Shown: piece by piece, positions 16,687-25,551 of the stretch
Numbering within the stretch: the first letter of the stretch is position 1
Layout: the number at the start of each line of letters is the position of its first letter
Assembly: GCA_965215295.1 (NCBI GenBank)
Contig: OZ244045.1
Coordinates: forward strand, 1,922,001 to 1,986,000
Reading direction: 5' to 3'
From: HK1 sp965215295
GTDB lineage: Bacteria; Pseudomonadota; Gammaproteobacteria; HK1
DNA: 64,000 nt
Made by a program: the position numbers and the translations under genes
Notes under the pieces: generated by a model
The model's database searches: none
What the model was told of the DNA's origin: nothing
The model's input: only the letters and a program-made list of their open reading frames with translations

Positions 16687-19512
16687 ATGGACAAGACCTA
16701 CGAACCCCGCCAGGTAGAGGAACGGTGGTACGAGCGCTGGGAGCGGGAGGGACGCTTCGTCCCCGGCGCCGGCGGCGAGCCGTACTGCATCATGATCCCG
16801 CCTCCCAACGTGACCGGCACGCTGCACATGGGCCACGCGTTCCAGGACACGATCATGGACGCGCTGATCCGCTACCACCGCATGAACGGGCGCAAGACGC
16901 TGTGGCAGCCCGGCACCGACCACGCGGGCATCGCGACCCAGATGGTGGTGGAGCGCCAGCTCAACGCGGAAGGACTGACCCGCCAGGCTCTCGGCCGCAG
17001 CGCCTTCGTGGAGCGCATCTGGAAGTGGAAGGAGCAGTCGGGCAACACCATCACCAGCCAGATGAGGCGGATGGCGGCCTCCGTCGACTGGGCCCACGAG
17101 CGCTTCACCATGGACGAGGGGCTGTCCGCGGCGGTGCGGGAGAGCTTCGTCCGCCTCTACGAAGACGGCCTGATCTACCGCGGCAAACGCCTCGTCAACT
17201 GGGACCCGGTCCTGCAGACCGCGGTGTCGGACCTGGAAGTCGTCTCCGAAGAAGAGGATGGCACGCTGTGGCACATCCGCTATCCGCTCGCGGACGGCGG
17301 CGGCCACCTGGAAGTGGCGACCACGCGGCCGGAGACGATGCTCGGCGACACCGCGGTCGCGGTCCATCCCGGCGACGAGCGCTACCGCGGTCTCGCGGGC
17401 TCGACGGTCGAGCTGCCGCTCACCGAGCGGCGCATCCCCGTGATCGCCGACGAGATGGTCGATCCCGAGTTCGGTACCGGGTGCGTCAAGATCACCCCCG
17501 CCCACGACTTCAACGACTACCAGGTCGGCGAACGCCACGGGCTGGAACGGATCAACGTCCTCACGCCGGACGCACGGATCGGCGACAACGCGCCGGCGCG
17601 GTATCGCGGGCTGGACCGCTTCGAGGCGAGGGCGACGATCGTCGCGGATCTCGAAGCGCGCGGCCTCCTCGCGCGCACCGAGCCGCACCGGATGACGGTG
17701 CCCCGGGGCGACCGCTCGCACGCGGCGATCGAGCCCTATCTCACCGACCAGTGGTTCGTGAAGGCGGGGCCGCTGGCCGAACCTTCGATCCGCGCGGTGG
17801 AGGACGGCGACATCCGCTTCGTCCCCGCCCACTGGGCGAAGACCTTCTTCGAATGGATGCGCAACATCGAGGACTGGTGCATCAGCCGCCAGATCTGGTG
17901 GGGACACCGGATCCCCGCCTGGTACGACGGGGACGGCAACGTCTACGTGGGCCGCAGCGAGGAGGAAGTCCGCGAGAAGTTCGCGCTGCCCGCCGCGCTC
18001 GTCCTGGAGCAGGACCCGGACGTGCTCGACACCTGGTACTCGTCGGCGCTGTGGCCCTTCTCCACCCTCGGCTGGCCGGAGCGCACCGACCGTCTCGACA
18101 CGTTCTACCCGACCACGGTGCTGGTCACCGGCTTCGACATCATCTTCTTCTGGGTGGCCCGCATGATCATGTTCGGGCTCCGGTTCATGGGCGACGTTCC
18201 GTTCCGCGAGGTGTACATCCACGGCCTGGTGCGCGACGGCGACGGCAACAAGATGTCGAAGTCCAAGGGCAACATCCTCGACCCCATCGACCTGATCGAC
18301 GGGATCGGCCTCGACGAGCTCATCGCGAAACGCACCACCGGCCTGATGCAGCCGCAGCTCGCGCCGCGGATCATCGCGGCGACCCGGCGCCAGTTTCCCG
18401 ACGGGATTCCGGCCTACGGCACCGACGCGCTGCGGTTCACGTTCTGCTCGCTGGCCACCCAGGGACGCGACATCCGCTTCGATCTCGGGCGCATCGAGGG
18501 GTGCGCCAACTTCTGCAACAAGCTCTGGAACGCGGCCCGGTTCGTACTGCTCAACGTCGAGGGGAAGGACTGCGGACTCGGCGATGACGGGATCGGCGAT
18601 GACGGGATCGGCGATGACGGGATCGGCGGCGACGGGATCGGCGGCGACGGGATCGAGCTCGGACTCCCCGAACGGTGGATCGTGTCGCTGCTGCAACGCA
18701 CCGAAGGCCAGGCCCGCTCCGCGATGGAGCAGTACCGCCTCGACCTCCTGGCCCAAGCCGTCTACGACTTCACCTGGAACGAGTATTGCGACTGGTACCT
18801 GGAACTGTCGAAGACCGTCCTCGCCGACCCGGACGCGGACCCCGCGAGGCTGCGCGGCACGCGCCGGACCCTGGTGCGGGTGCTCGAAGCGGTGCTGCGG
18901 CTCCTCCATCCGCTGATGCCGTTCGTGACCGAGGAGATCTGGCAGCGGGTGGCGCCGCTCGCGGGCCGGACCGGGCCGTCGATCATGCTCGAGCCCTATC
19001 CGGTCCCGCGGCCGGAGCGGGAAGACGCCGAGGCGGTCGGGGACATGACGTGGCTGAAGGACCTGATCCTCGCCATCCGCCGCATTCGTGGCGAGCTCGA
19101 TCTGCCGCCCGGTCGGCAGGTGCCGGTCGTGCTCGTCGGCCCGTCCGGCCCCGAGCGCGCGCGGCTCGCGGGCGGGGCCGCATACGTCCGGGCGCTGGCC
19201 CGGGTCGAGGCCATCGACGTCCTCGAGGCCGGAGAGCCGGTCCCGAAGGCCGCGACCGCGCTCCTCGGCGAGCTGGAAATCCTCGTGCCGCTCGCCGGAA
19301 CCATCGACAAGGACGCGGAGATCGGCCGGCTCGAGCGCCAGCTCGACAAGCTGGAGAAGAACCTCGGCCGGTCGCGCGCGAAGCTCGGGAACCCTTCGTT
19401 CCGCGATCGGGCTCCGGCCGAAGTGGTGGAGAAGGAACGCCGGCGGACCGCGGAGCTCGAAATGTCCATCGACAAACTGGCGGCGCAACTGGAAACGCTT
19501 CGCTCGCTGTAA
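16687..19512 (+). CDS. valS: Valyl-tRNA synthetase
   Basis: 941 residues, a class Ia synthetase. The HIGH-type motif is NVTGTLHMGHAF (about residues 40-50) and the KMSKS loop is GNKMSKSKGNILDP (near residue 522). The editing domain includes the TTRPETMLGDTAVAVHP region. The C-terminal coiled coil (IGRLERQLDKLEKNLGRSRA onward) is typical of ValS. An unusual Gly/Asp-rich insertion of five 5-residue repeats (residues 632-656) lies where the catalytic module meets the anticodon-binding helices. The reading frame is otherwise intact. Confidence 0.96.
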   Translation: MDKTYEPRQVEERWYERWEREGRFVPGAGGEPYCIMIPPPNVTGTLHMGHAFQDTIMDALIRYHRMNGRKTLWQPGTDHAGIATQMVVERQLNAEGLTRQALGRSAFVERIWKWKEQSGNTITSQMRRMAASVDWAHERFTMDEGLSAAVRESFVRLYEDGLIYRGKRLVNWDPVLQTAVSDLEVVSEEEDGTLWHIRYPLADGGGHLEVATTRPETMLGDTAVAVHPGDERYRGLAGSTVELPLTERRIPVIADEMVDPEFGTGCVKITPAHDFNDYQVGERHGLERINVLTPDARIGDNAPARYRGLDRFEARATIVADLEARGLLARTEPHRMTVPRGDRSHAAIEPYLTDQWFVKAGPLAEPSIRAVEDGDIRFVPAHWAKTFFEWMRNIEDWCISRQIWWGHRIPAWYDGDGNVYVGRSEEEVREKFALPAALVLEQDPDVLDTWYSSALWPFSTLGWPERTDRLDTFYPTTVLVTGFDIIFFWVARMIMFGLRFMGDVPFREVYIHGLVRDGDGNKMSKSKGNILDPIDLIDGIGLDELIAKRTTGLMQPQLAPRIIAATRRQFPDGIPAYGTDALRFTFCSLATQGRDIRFDLGRIEGCANFCNKLWNAARFVLLNVEGKDCGLGDDGIGDDGIGDDGIGGDGIGGDGIELGLPERWIVSLLQRTEGQARSAMEQYRLDLLAQAVYDFTWNEYCDWYLELSKTVLADPDADPARLRGTRRTLVRVLEAVLRLLHPLMPFVTEEIWQRVAPLAGRTGPSIMLEPYPVPRPEREDAEAVGDMTWLKDLILAIRRIRGELDLPPGRQVPVVLVGPSGPERARLAGGAAYVRALARVEAIDVLEAGEPVPKAATALLGELEILVPLAGTIDKDAEIGRLERQLDKLEKNLGRSRAKLGNPSFRDRAPAEVVEKERRRTAELEMSIDKLAAQLETLRSL
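18580..18654 (+). repeat. In-frame 15 bp x 5 tandem repeat inside valS
   Basis: Five consecutive 15 bp units: three of GGCGATGACGGGATC, then two of GGCGGCGACGGGATC. They encode (GDDGI)3(GGDGI)2 in the valS frame. The number and phasing are exact by position. Confidence 0.95.
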
Positions 19513-19561
19513 CCGCTCGCTGCAACGCCCCCGGCGCAGGCCGGTTTCACGCCTTGCGTGA

Positions 19562-19586
19562 ATACTTGACTGTTTTACTCAGTCAT
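19562..19586 (+). promoter_or_regulatory. Type 1 (Fe-S) IscR-binding site upstream of iscR
   Basis: A 25 bp site fits the published E. coli type 1 IscR motif at about 22 of 25 positions by my reading. It opens ATACTTGACT, has an A/T-rich centre (GTTTTA) and then CTCAGTCAT. The site overlaps a TTGACT -35-like element and ends 38 bp before the iscR ATG at 19625. It is consistent with autorepression of iscR by its 2Fe-2S form. Confidence 0.7.
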
Positions 19587-19624
19587 ATAGGCTTCGACTC
19601 TACTGGAAGCGTCCGGGCGTTCGA

Positions 19625-20086
19625 ATGCGACTCTCCGCCAAGGGCCGCTACGCGGTGACGGCAATGCTCGATCTGGCCCTGCATCACGACAAGGGGCCGG
19701 TCGCCCTTGCCGACATCGCGACCCGCCAAGGAATCTCGCTCTCGTACCTGGAGCAGCTCTTCTCGCAGTTGCGCAAGCGAGGCCTGGTCGACAGCACCCG
19801 CGGGCCCGGGGGCGGCTACCGTCTGGGCCATGCGCCCGACGCGATCGTGGTGTCCGACGTCATCGGGGCGGTCGACGAGAACATGGACAGCACCCGGTGC
19901 CATGGAAAGGAAAACTGCCAGGACGACGCGCGCTGTCTCACGCACGACCTGTGGACGGACCTGAGCGACCGGATCCACCAGTTCCTGAGCGGCGTCGATC
20001 TGGGCCAGCTCGTCGAGCGCCGGCGGGTGCGGGAGGTCGCGCGGCGCCAGCGGCAAGTGGCGGTGCCGGTCGAACGGGACGGGTAG
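19625..20086 (+). CDS. iscR: Rrf2-family Fe-S regulator IscR
   Basis: 153 residues. The winged helix starts MRLSAKGRYAVTAMLDLALH. The GPGGGYRL wing follows, then three cysteines at 92, 98 and 104 (CHGKENC and ARC), the same positions as the 2Fe-2S ligands of E. coli IscR. The protein senses Fe-S status and controls isc/suf genes. It is followed by iscA, not by iscS-iscU, which is unusual. A matching operator lies just upstream. Confidence 0.95.
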   Translation: MRLSAKGRYAVTAMLDLALHHDKGPVALADIATRQGISLSYLEQLFSQLRKRGLVDSTRGPGGGYRLGHAPDAIVVSDVIGAVDENMDSTRCHGKENCQDDARCLTHDLWTDLSDRIHQFLSGVDLGQLVERRRVREVARRQRQVAVPVERDG

Positions 20087-20144
20087 AGGGGCCGGGACGC
20101 GCCGCGGCCGCCCGAGCCCGGCAGCACGAACCACGGAGAACACG

Positions 20145-20468
20145 ATGTCCATTACTCTGAGCGGTACCGCGGCCGATCGGGTGCGGCGGTTTCTCGACGC
20201 TCGCGGCCACGGCACGGGGCTTCGGCTCGCGGTGAAGAAGACCGGGTGTTCGGGGTTCGCCTACGTGGTCGACCTCGAAGACGAGATCGGCGAAGACGAC
20301 CGCGTGTTCGAGTCGCACGGCATTGCGGTGATCGTCGATCCGGACACCCTGCCCATGGTCGACGGCACCCACATCGACTTCAAGCGCGACGGCCTGAGCG
20401 AGACGTTCACCTACGACAACCCCAACGTCAGGAACCAGTGCGGCTGCGGCGAAAGCTTCGGCGTCTGA
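20145..20468 (+). CDS. iscA: IscA/HesB-type Fe-S carrier
   Basis: 107 residues, an A-type carrier with the three invariant cysteines C35 (KKTGCSGFAY), C99 and C101 (CGCGESFGV). IscA proteins accept and hand on Fe-S clusters in the cytoplasm. It lies 58 bp after iscR and is probably cotranscribed. The usual iscS, iscU, hscB, hscA and fdx genes are absent between or after the two. ErpA and SufA are possible alternative names; the iscR neighbour favours IscA. Confidence 0.9.
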   Translation: MSITLSGTAADRVRRFLDARGHGTGLRLAVKKTGCSGFAYVVDLEDEIGEDDRVFESHGIAVIVDPDTLPMVDGTHIDFKRDGLSETFTYDNPNVRNQCGCGESFGV

Positions 20469-20646
20469 CGGCGTCATTGCAGCCGCCGGCCGCACCGCCG
20501 TCGCGGCCTATCCCGGATTTCTTGCCCGCCCGCACGGCGCCAGCCCCGGCCGGGCGCGCACTCCCCCCGCCGGCGGCACCCCCGAGGCCGTTCCCCGCCT
20601 CGTTCACCGGAACACCGTCACACCATCAGACCAGGGAGCAGTCTTC

Positions 20647-21078
20647 ATGACGATGGAACGAACCCTCTCGATCATCAAGCCCGACGCGGTCGCGAAGAAC
20701 GTCATCGGGCAAATCTGCGCACGGTTCGAAGCCGCGGGGCTGCGGATCGTGGCGGCGCGCATGGTGCACCTGTCGCGCCCGCGAGCCGAGGCGTTCTACG
20801 CGGTGCACAGGGAGCGGCCGTTCTTCCCCGAACTCGTCGAGTTCATGACCTCCGGGCCGTGCGTCGTGCAGGTACTGGAAGGCGAGGACGCGATCGCGAA
20901 GAATCGCGGGATCATGGGCGCGACGAATCCGGCGGAGGCCGCCCCCGGCACCATTCGTGCGGACTTCGCGGTCGAGGTCACCGAGAACGCGGTCCATGGC
21001 TCGGACGGTCCCGAGACCGCGAAGAGCGAGATCGAGTTCTTCTTCGACGCCGGCGATCTCTGTCCGCGAACCCGCTGA
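20647..21078 (+). CDS. ndk: Nucleoside diphosphate kinase
   Basis: 143 residues, the standard Ndk length. It starts MTMERTLSIIKPDAVAKNVI, carries RPFFPELVEFMTSGP, and has the phosphohistidine at H117 in NAVHGSDGPETA. It makes NTPs from NDPs using ATP. It begins the ndk-rlmN-rodZ-hisS-yfgM-bamB-der run shared by gammaproteobacteria. Confidence 0.97.
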   Translation: MTMERTLSIIKPDAVAKNVIGQICARFEAAGLRIVAARMVHLSRPRAEAFYAVHRERPFFPELVEFMTSGPCVVQVLEGEDAIAKNRGIMGATNPAEAAPGTIRADFAVEVTENAVHGSDGPETAKSEIEFFFDAGDLCPRTR

Positions 21079-21113
21079 CCGCCACGCCGCCGATCGGGAT
21101 GGAGATGCGACGA

Positions 21114-22223
21114 ATGTCCGGACCCGTCAATCTCCTGGGACTGCCGCGCAAGGGGATGCGGGAGTTCTTCGCGTCCCTCGGCGAGAAGCCGTTCCGCGCG
21201 GACCAGGTGCTGAGGTGGATCCACCACCGGCACACGCCCGGCTTCGGCGCGATGACCGATCTCGGCAAGGCGTTGCGGACCCGGCTCGACACCGTCGCGG
21301 AGGTCCGCGCCCCGGCGCCGGTTGCCGATCGGCTCTCCGCGGACGGGACCCGCAAGTGGCTGTTCGAGGTCGGCGGCGGCAACTGCGTGGAAGCCGTGTA
21401 CATCCCGGACGGGCGCCGCGGCACCCTGTGCATCTCGTCGCAGGTCGGCTGTGCGCTGAACTGCACCTTCTGCGCGACTGCGCAGCAGGGGTTCAACCGC
21501 AATCTGGAGACCGCGGAGATCGTGGGACAGCTCTGGGCCGCACACCGCATCCTGGCGGAGTCCGGCCACCGCGGCCCGGACATTACCAACGTCGTGCTGA
21601 TGGGAATGGGCGAGCCGCTGCTGAACCTCGACAACGTGGTCCCCGCCCTCGAACTGATGCTCGACGATCTGGGATTCGGGCTCGCGCGCAAACGGGTGAC
21701 GCTGAGCACCGCCGGCGTGGTTCCGGGCATCCGGGCGCTCGCCCGCCGCTGCCCCGTGAGTCTCGCGGTGTCGCTGCACGCGCCCGACGACGCGCTTCGC
21801 GACGTCCTGGTGCCGATCAACCGCACCTACCCCATCGACATGCTGCTCTCGGCATGCCGGGAGTTCGCCGGCACGCTGCCCCGGCAGAAGGTCACCTTCG
21901 AGTACGTCATGCTCCACGACGTCAACGACACGCCGGGACATGCGCGCCGCCTCGTCCGCCGCCTGGGCGACCTTCCGGCGAAGGTCAACCTCATCCCGTT
22001 CAACCCCTTCCCGGACACGCGCTATCGACGGTCGCCGCCCGCGGTGATCGACCGCTTCAGGGACGTCCTCATGGCGGCGGGAGTGATGACCATCACGCGC
22101 AAGACCCGGGGAGACGACATCGACGCGGCGTGCGGCCAGCTCGCGGGCCGGGTGGTGCCGCGAAGCCGGCGGGTTGCCGAGAGGCGCGGAGTACGGGCCG
22201 CGCCGGCGCCTCCGGGGGCCTGA
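21114..22223 (+). CDS. rlmN: Dual-specificity 23S rRNA/tRNA methyltransferase RlmN
   Basis: 369 residues from the ATG at 21114, chosen for a GGAG at 21101-21104; in-frame ATGs at 21099 and 21105 are alternatives. The radical SAM cluster motif is CALNCTFCATAQQGFNRN (CxxxCxxC). The GMGEPLLN motif and the C-terminal catalytic cysteine in DIDAACGQLAG are also present. RlmN methylates A2503 of 23S rRNA and A37 of some tRNAs at C2. It needs a 4Fe-4S cluster, fitting the nearby isc genes. Confidence 0.95.
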   Translation: MSGPVNLLGLPRKGMREFFASLGEKPFRADQVLRWIHHRHTPGFGAMTDLGKALRTRLDTVAEVRAPAPVADRLSADGTRKWLFEVGGGNCVEAVYIPDGRRGTLCISSQVGCALNCTFCATAQQGFNRNLETAEIVGQLWAAHRILAESGHRGPDITNVVLMGMGEPLLNLDNVVPALELMLDDLGFGLARKRVTLSTAGVVPGIRALARRCPVSLAVSLHAPDDALRDVLVPINRTYPIDMLLSACREFAGTLPRQKVTFEYVMLHDVNDTPGHARRLVRRLGDLPAKVNLIPFNPFPDTRYRRSPPAVIDRFRDVLMAAGVMTITRKTRGDDIDAACGQLAGRVVPRSRRVAERRGVRAAPAPPGA

Positions 22224-22227
22224 CGCG

Positions 22228-23586
22228 ATGGCGACGAAGAAGGATCCCCGGTTGACCGCGCCCGTCGACCGGCTGTGGTCCGCCATCTCCGGCTCCCATC
22301 TCGTGAAGAAGGACCCCCAACTGGCCGAACCTCTCGACGGCGGCGGTCCGGGCGAGCACCTGCGCAAGATCCGGGAAGAGGCGAACATGACCGTCGACCA
22401 GATGGCGGCGGCGCTCCTCCTCAATACCGCCACCATCGAGGCGCTCGAAGCCGATGCCTACGACCGCCTTCCCGCCCCGACCTTCGTGCGCGGGTACCTG
22501 CGCGGCTATGCCCGGGTGCTCGGGCTTTCCTCCGGGCCGATTCTCGATCTGTACGATCGCCAGGGGTTCGAGCCGCCGCCCCTGGTTCCCGACGTCACGG
22601 AATCGACGCAGGCGCATCCCTCGGATGCCGCGGTCCGGCTCGTCACGTACGCCGTCGCGGCGGTGCTGGTGCTGCTCGTGGGACTGTGGTGGAACAGCCG
22701 CGAGGAAGGAGGATTCGGCATCGGTGGCGCGCTGTTCGACTGGTCGGAAGACGCCGGCCGGGACCCGGCCGCGACGGCCGCGGACGAATCCGGGGCGGGG
22801 GGGGACGATGGCGAGGCGGGCGGCGAAGCCGTCGCCATGGCGCCCGATCGAGCGGGGGTGCTGCCTCCCGGCGACGAGTTTGTTCCGCCATCGCCCGCCA
22901 GCGACACCGCGCCCGGCGGCATCGACCCGGCCGGAACCGCGCCGGATGCCGCCGGGACGGAAGGCGGGCCGGACGGGACCGCGGCACTCGAACCGGGCGA
23001 GCCGCCCCGGGACGGAGCATCCGCGGCCGGGGAGCCGGCCGGGGACGCGCCGGCCGGCGGCGCCTTCCCGGCCGAGCCCGCATCGGTCGCTGCGGGTACC
23101 GGCGGCGACGCCGGCGCCGATGACGCCGGTGAAGCCGGGGCGGATCGTACGCGCGGCGGCGACCCGGCTTCCGGATCGGACTCCGATGCCGCGGATGGCG
23201 GGAACGCTCCGGCACCGGAGAGTCCGGACGGTACGGACGGGGCCGGCGAAACCGCCGGCGCGCCGTTCACCGCGGACACCGGCACCGGGGCGACCGCCGG
23301 GCCCGGGACCTTCCGGTCCGGCCTCGTGCTCGAGTTCGAGCACGAGTCATGGGTCGAGGTCTACGACAGCGACCGCAGCCGCCTGTTTTTCGGACTCGTG
23401 CAGCCCGGCCGGGTGCTCGGCTTCGACGGGCCGCGGCCGTTCGACGTCCTGCTCGGATTCGGCGAGGACGTCCGGGTGACGATCGACGGACAGGCGTTCG
23501 ATCACACCCCCTACCTCAAGCACGGAGTCGGCCGGTTCAGCGTCGGCTCGAGCGCCCTCCTTCGACCTCGCCGACCCGAACCATGA
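22228..23586 (+). CDS. rodZ: RodZ-like cytoskeletal protein
   Basis: 452 residues from ATG 22228, 4 bp after rlmN. An N-terminal HTH_25 domain (GEHLRKIREEANMTVDQMA onward to FVRGYLRGYARVLGL) is followed by one transmembrane helix (VTYAVAAVLVLLVGLWW). A very long Gly/Ala/Asp/Pro-rich periplasmic linker follows. The C-terminal DUF4115 domain contains SWVEVYDSDRSRLFFGLVQPG. RodZ links MreB to the elongation machinery. The roughly 40-residue stretch before the HTH is longer than usual. Its stop overlaps the hisS start (ATGA), leaving no room for ispG, which commonly lies here. Confidence 0.9.
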   Translation: MATKKDPRLTAPVDRLWSAISGSHLVKKDPQLAEPLDGGGPGEHLRKIREEANMTVDQMAAALLLNTATIEALEADAYDRLPAPTFVRGYLRGYARVLGLSSGPILDLYDRQGFEPPPLVPDVTESTQAHPSDAAVRLVTYAVAAVLVLLVGLWWNSREEGGFGIGGALFDWSEDAGRDPAATAADESGAGGDDGEAGGEAVAMAPDRAGVLPPGDEFVPPSPASDTAPGGIDPAGTAPDAAGTEGGPDGTAALEPGEPPRDGASAAGEPAGDAPAGGAFPAEPASVAAGTGGDAGADDAGEAGADRTRGGDPASGSDSDAADGGNAPAPESPDGTDGAGETAGAPFTADTGTGATAGPGTFRSGLVLEFEHESWVEVYDSDRSRLFFGLVQPGRVLGFDGPRPFDVLLGFGEDVRVTIDGQAFDHTPYLKHGVGRFSVGSSALLRPRRPEP

Positions 23587-24866
23587 ACGCCATCCGAACC
23601 ATCCGGGCGGTTCGCGGGATGAACGACATCCTCCCGGACGGCATCCGCCCGTGGCAGCACATCGAGCACCACACCCGCACCCTGCTCGCCGCGTACGGAT
23701 ACGAGGAGATCAGGCCGCCCATGGTGGAGCGCACCGAGCTGTTCCGCCGCTCGATCGGAGAGGTGACGGACATCGTCGAGAAGGAGATGTACACCTTCGA
23801 CGACCGCAACGGCGAGAGCCTGACGCTGCGCCCGGAATGCACGGCGAGCGTCGTGCGGGCGGCGGTCGAGCACGGGCTCCTGCGCACGCCGGGGCGAAGG
23901 GTGTGGACGATGGGGCCGATGTTCCGCTACGAACGCCCCCAGAAGGGCCGCTACCGCCAGTTCCACCAGGTCGATGTCGAGATCCTCGGCATTGCCGCGC
24001 CGAGCGCGGAGGCGGAGCTCATCCTGCTGACCCGGCGCCTGTGGAAGGCGCTCGGCATCTCCGGACTCGCGCTGGAGCTGAACTCGCTCGGCAGCCGCGA
24101 CATCCAGGCTCGCTACCGGGCTCGCCTCGTCGAGTACTTCTCCGCCCGCGCGTCCGCGCTCGACGCCGACAGCCGGCGCCGGCTCGAAACGAATCCGTTG
24201 CGGATCCTCGACTCGAAGAACCCCTCCATGCAGGCGCTGATCGAGGCGGCCCCGCGGATCACCGACGAATACGACGACGACGCGCGCGCCCACCTCGACC
24301 GGTTGCTGGCCATGCTCGACGAAGCGGGCGTCGCGTATCGACTGAACCCTCGCCTCGTGCGCGGTCTCGACTACTACACCGCAACCGTGTTCGAATGGAC
24401 CACCGACGAGCTCGGCGCGCAGGGCGCGGTGTGCGGCGGCGGGCGCTACGACAATCTCGTTGCCGAGATCGGCGGGCCGGCGAACCCCGCAATCGGGTTC
24501 GCGATCGGGCTCGAGCGCCTTGCCGCCCTTCTCGAGGCGCAGTCGGTCGAGCTCCCGGCCGCCATGCCGCACGCCTACCTCGCGGCGGCCGGAACGCGGG
24601 CTTCGATCCTCGCGCACGCGATCGCGGAACGCATCCGCGACGCGGCGCCGGAGGTGCGCCTGATCGTCGATGCGGAGCAGGGCAGCTTCAAGGCGAAACT
24701 GAAGCGTGCGGACCGCAGCGGCGCCCGGATCGCGCTGCTGCTCGGAGAAGAAGAGGCGCGCAGCGGCACGATTGCGGTGAAGGACCTCCGGGCCCGGGCG
24801 CCGCAATCGGTGGTGTCCATCGACGAGCTACCCGGCCATGTCGCCCGGAACGTGCTTGCGCAGTAG
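23583..24866 (+). CDS. hisS: Histidyl-tRNA synthetase
   Basis: 427 residues from MNAIRTIRAVRGMNDILPDG. The class II motifs are seen in EIRPPMVERTELFRRSIG (motif 1 region), TLRPECTASVVRA and FRYERPQKGRYRQFHQVDVEI (motif 2), LVRGLDYYTATVFEW, and GGRYDNLVAEIGGPANPAIGFAIGLERL (motif 3). The C-terminal HisS anticodon domain follows. The start overlaps the rodZ stop by 4 bp. Confidence 0.96.
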   Translation: MNAIRTIRAVRGMNDILPDGIRPWQHIEHHTRTLLAAYGYEEIRPPMVERTELFRRSIGEVTDIVEKEMYTFDDRNGESLTLRPECTASVVRAAVEHGLLRTPGRRVWTMGPMFRYERPQKGRYRQFHQVDVEILGIAAPSAEAELILLTRRLWKALGISGLALELNSLGSRDIQARYRARLVEYFSARASALDADSRRRLETNPLRILDSKNPSMQALIEAAPRITDEYDDDARAHLDRLLAMLDEAGVAYRLNPRLVRGLDYYTATVFEWTTDELGAQGAVCGGGRYDNLVAEIGGPANPAIGFAIGLERLAALLEAQSVELPAAMPHAYLAAAGTRASILAHAIAERIRDAAPEVRLIVDAEQGSFKAKLKRADRSGARIALLLGEEEARSGTIAVKDLRARAPQSVVSIDELPGHVARNVLAQ

Positions 24867-24893
24867 CGGGCGGACCCGGAGAGGAGAAGCGCG

Positions 24894-25535
24894 GTGGCGG
24901 GTGAAGAACATGAACTCGAAGCACTGAAGAAGTGGTGGTCGGAGCAAGGCAAGGGCCTGCTCGCCGGCCTGGGGATCGGACTGGCGGCGGTCGCCGGCTG
25001 GACCTCCTGGCAGACCTGGCAGCGCACGCAGGCGGAGACCGCGTCGGTGCGTTACGAACAGCTCGTCGACGACGCGGTGGCCGGCGAGCACGAAAGCGCG
25101 TTGTTGCAGGCCGAATCGCTGGTCGACGAGTTTCCGGAGTCCGCCTACGCCCCGCTCGCGTCCCTGATCGCGGCTCGCGCCGCGGTGCACGCAAACGACT
25201 CCGACCGGGCGAAGCGGCACCTCGAATGGGCGGCGGAGCACGCGGCGCTGCCCGAACTCGTCCCCGTCGCCCGGCTCCGACTCGCCCGCCTGATGATCGA
25301 TGCCCGGGACTACGACGGCGCGCTGGCCGAGCTCGCCAGGATCGAGTCCGCGCCGTTCCACGGCCGCGTCAAGGAGCTGCAAGGTGACGTCCACTACGCG
25401 CGCGGCGACCATTCCGCGGCGCACGACGCCTATCAGGCGGTGCTCGCCGATGCGGAGCTCTCACCGTCGGCCCGTATCCGGGTGCGGATGAAGCTCGACG
25501 ATCTCGGCGAGACCACGTCTTCCCCATCAAGCTGA
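24894..25535 (+). CDS. yfgM: YfgM-like ancillary translocon/TPR membrane protein
   Basis: 213 residues from a GTG start with a GGAG site. A short cytoplasmic N-terminus is followed by one membrane segment (GLLAGLGIGLAAVAGWTSW) and a TPR-like periplasmic region. This matches YfgM, an inner-membrane partner of SecYEG and PpiD that guides periplasmic proteins. The gene order hisS-yfgM-bamB supports the call. The C-terminus is less conserved. Confidence 0.87.
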   Translation: MAGEEHELEALKKWWSEQGKGLLAGLGIGLAAVAGWTSWQTWQRTQAETASVRYEQLVDDAVAGEHESALLQAESLVDEFPESAYAPLASLIAARAAVHANDSDRAKRHLEWAAEHAALPELVPVARLRLARLMIDARDYDGALAELARIESAPFHGRVKELQGDVHYARGDHSAAHDAYQAVLADAELSPSARIRVRMKLDDLGETTSSPSS

Positions 25536-25551
25536 TACGGACGGGCCCACG

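Noticed and set aside
16510..19488. 992-residue open frame antisense to valS
   Set aside because: A GC-rich codon-position shadow of valS with no recognisable domain.
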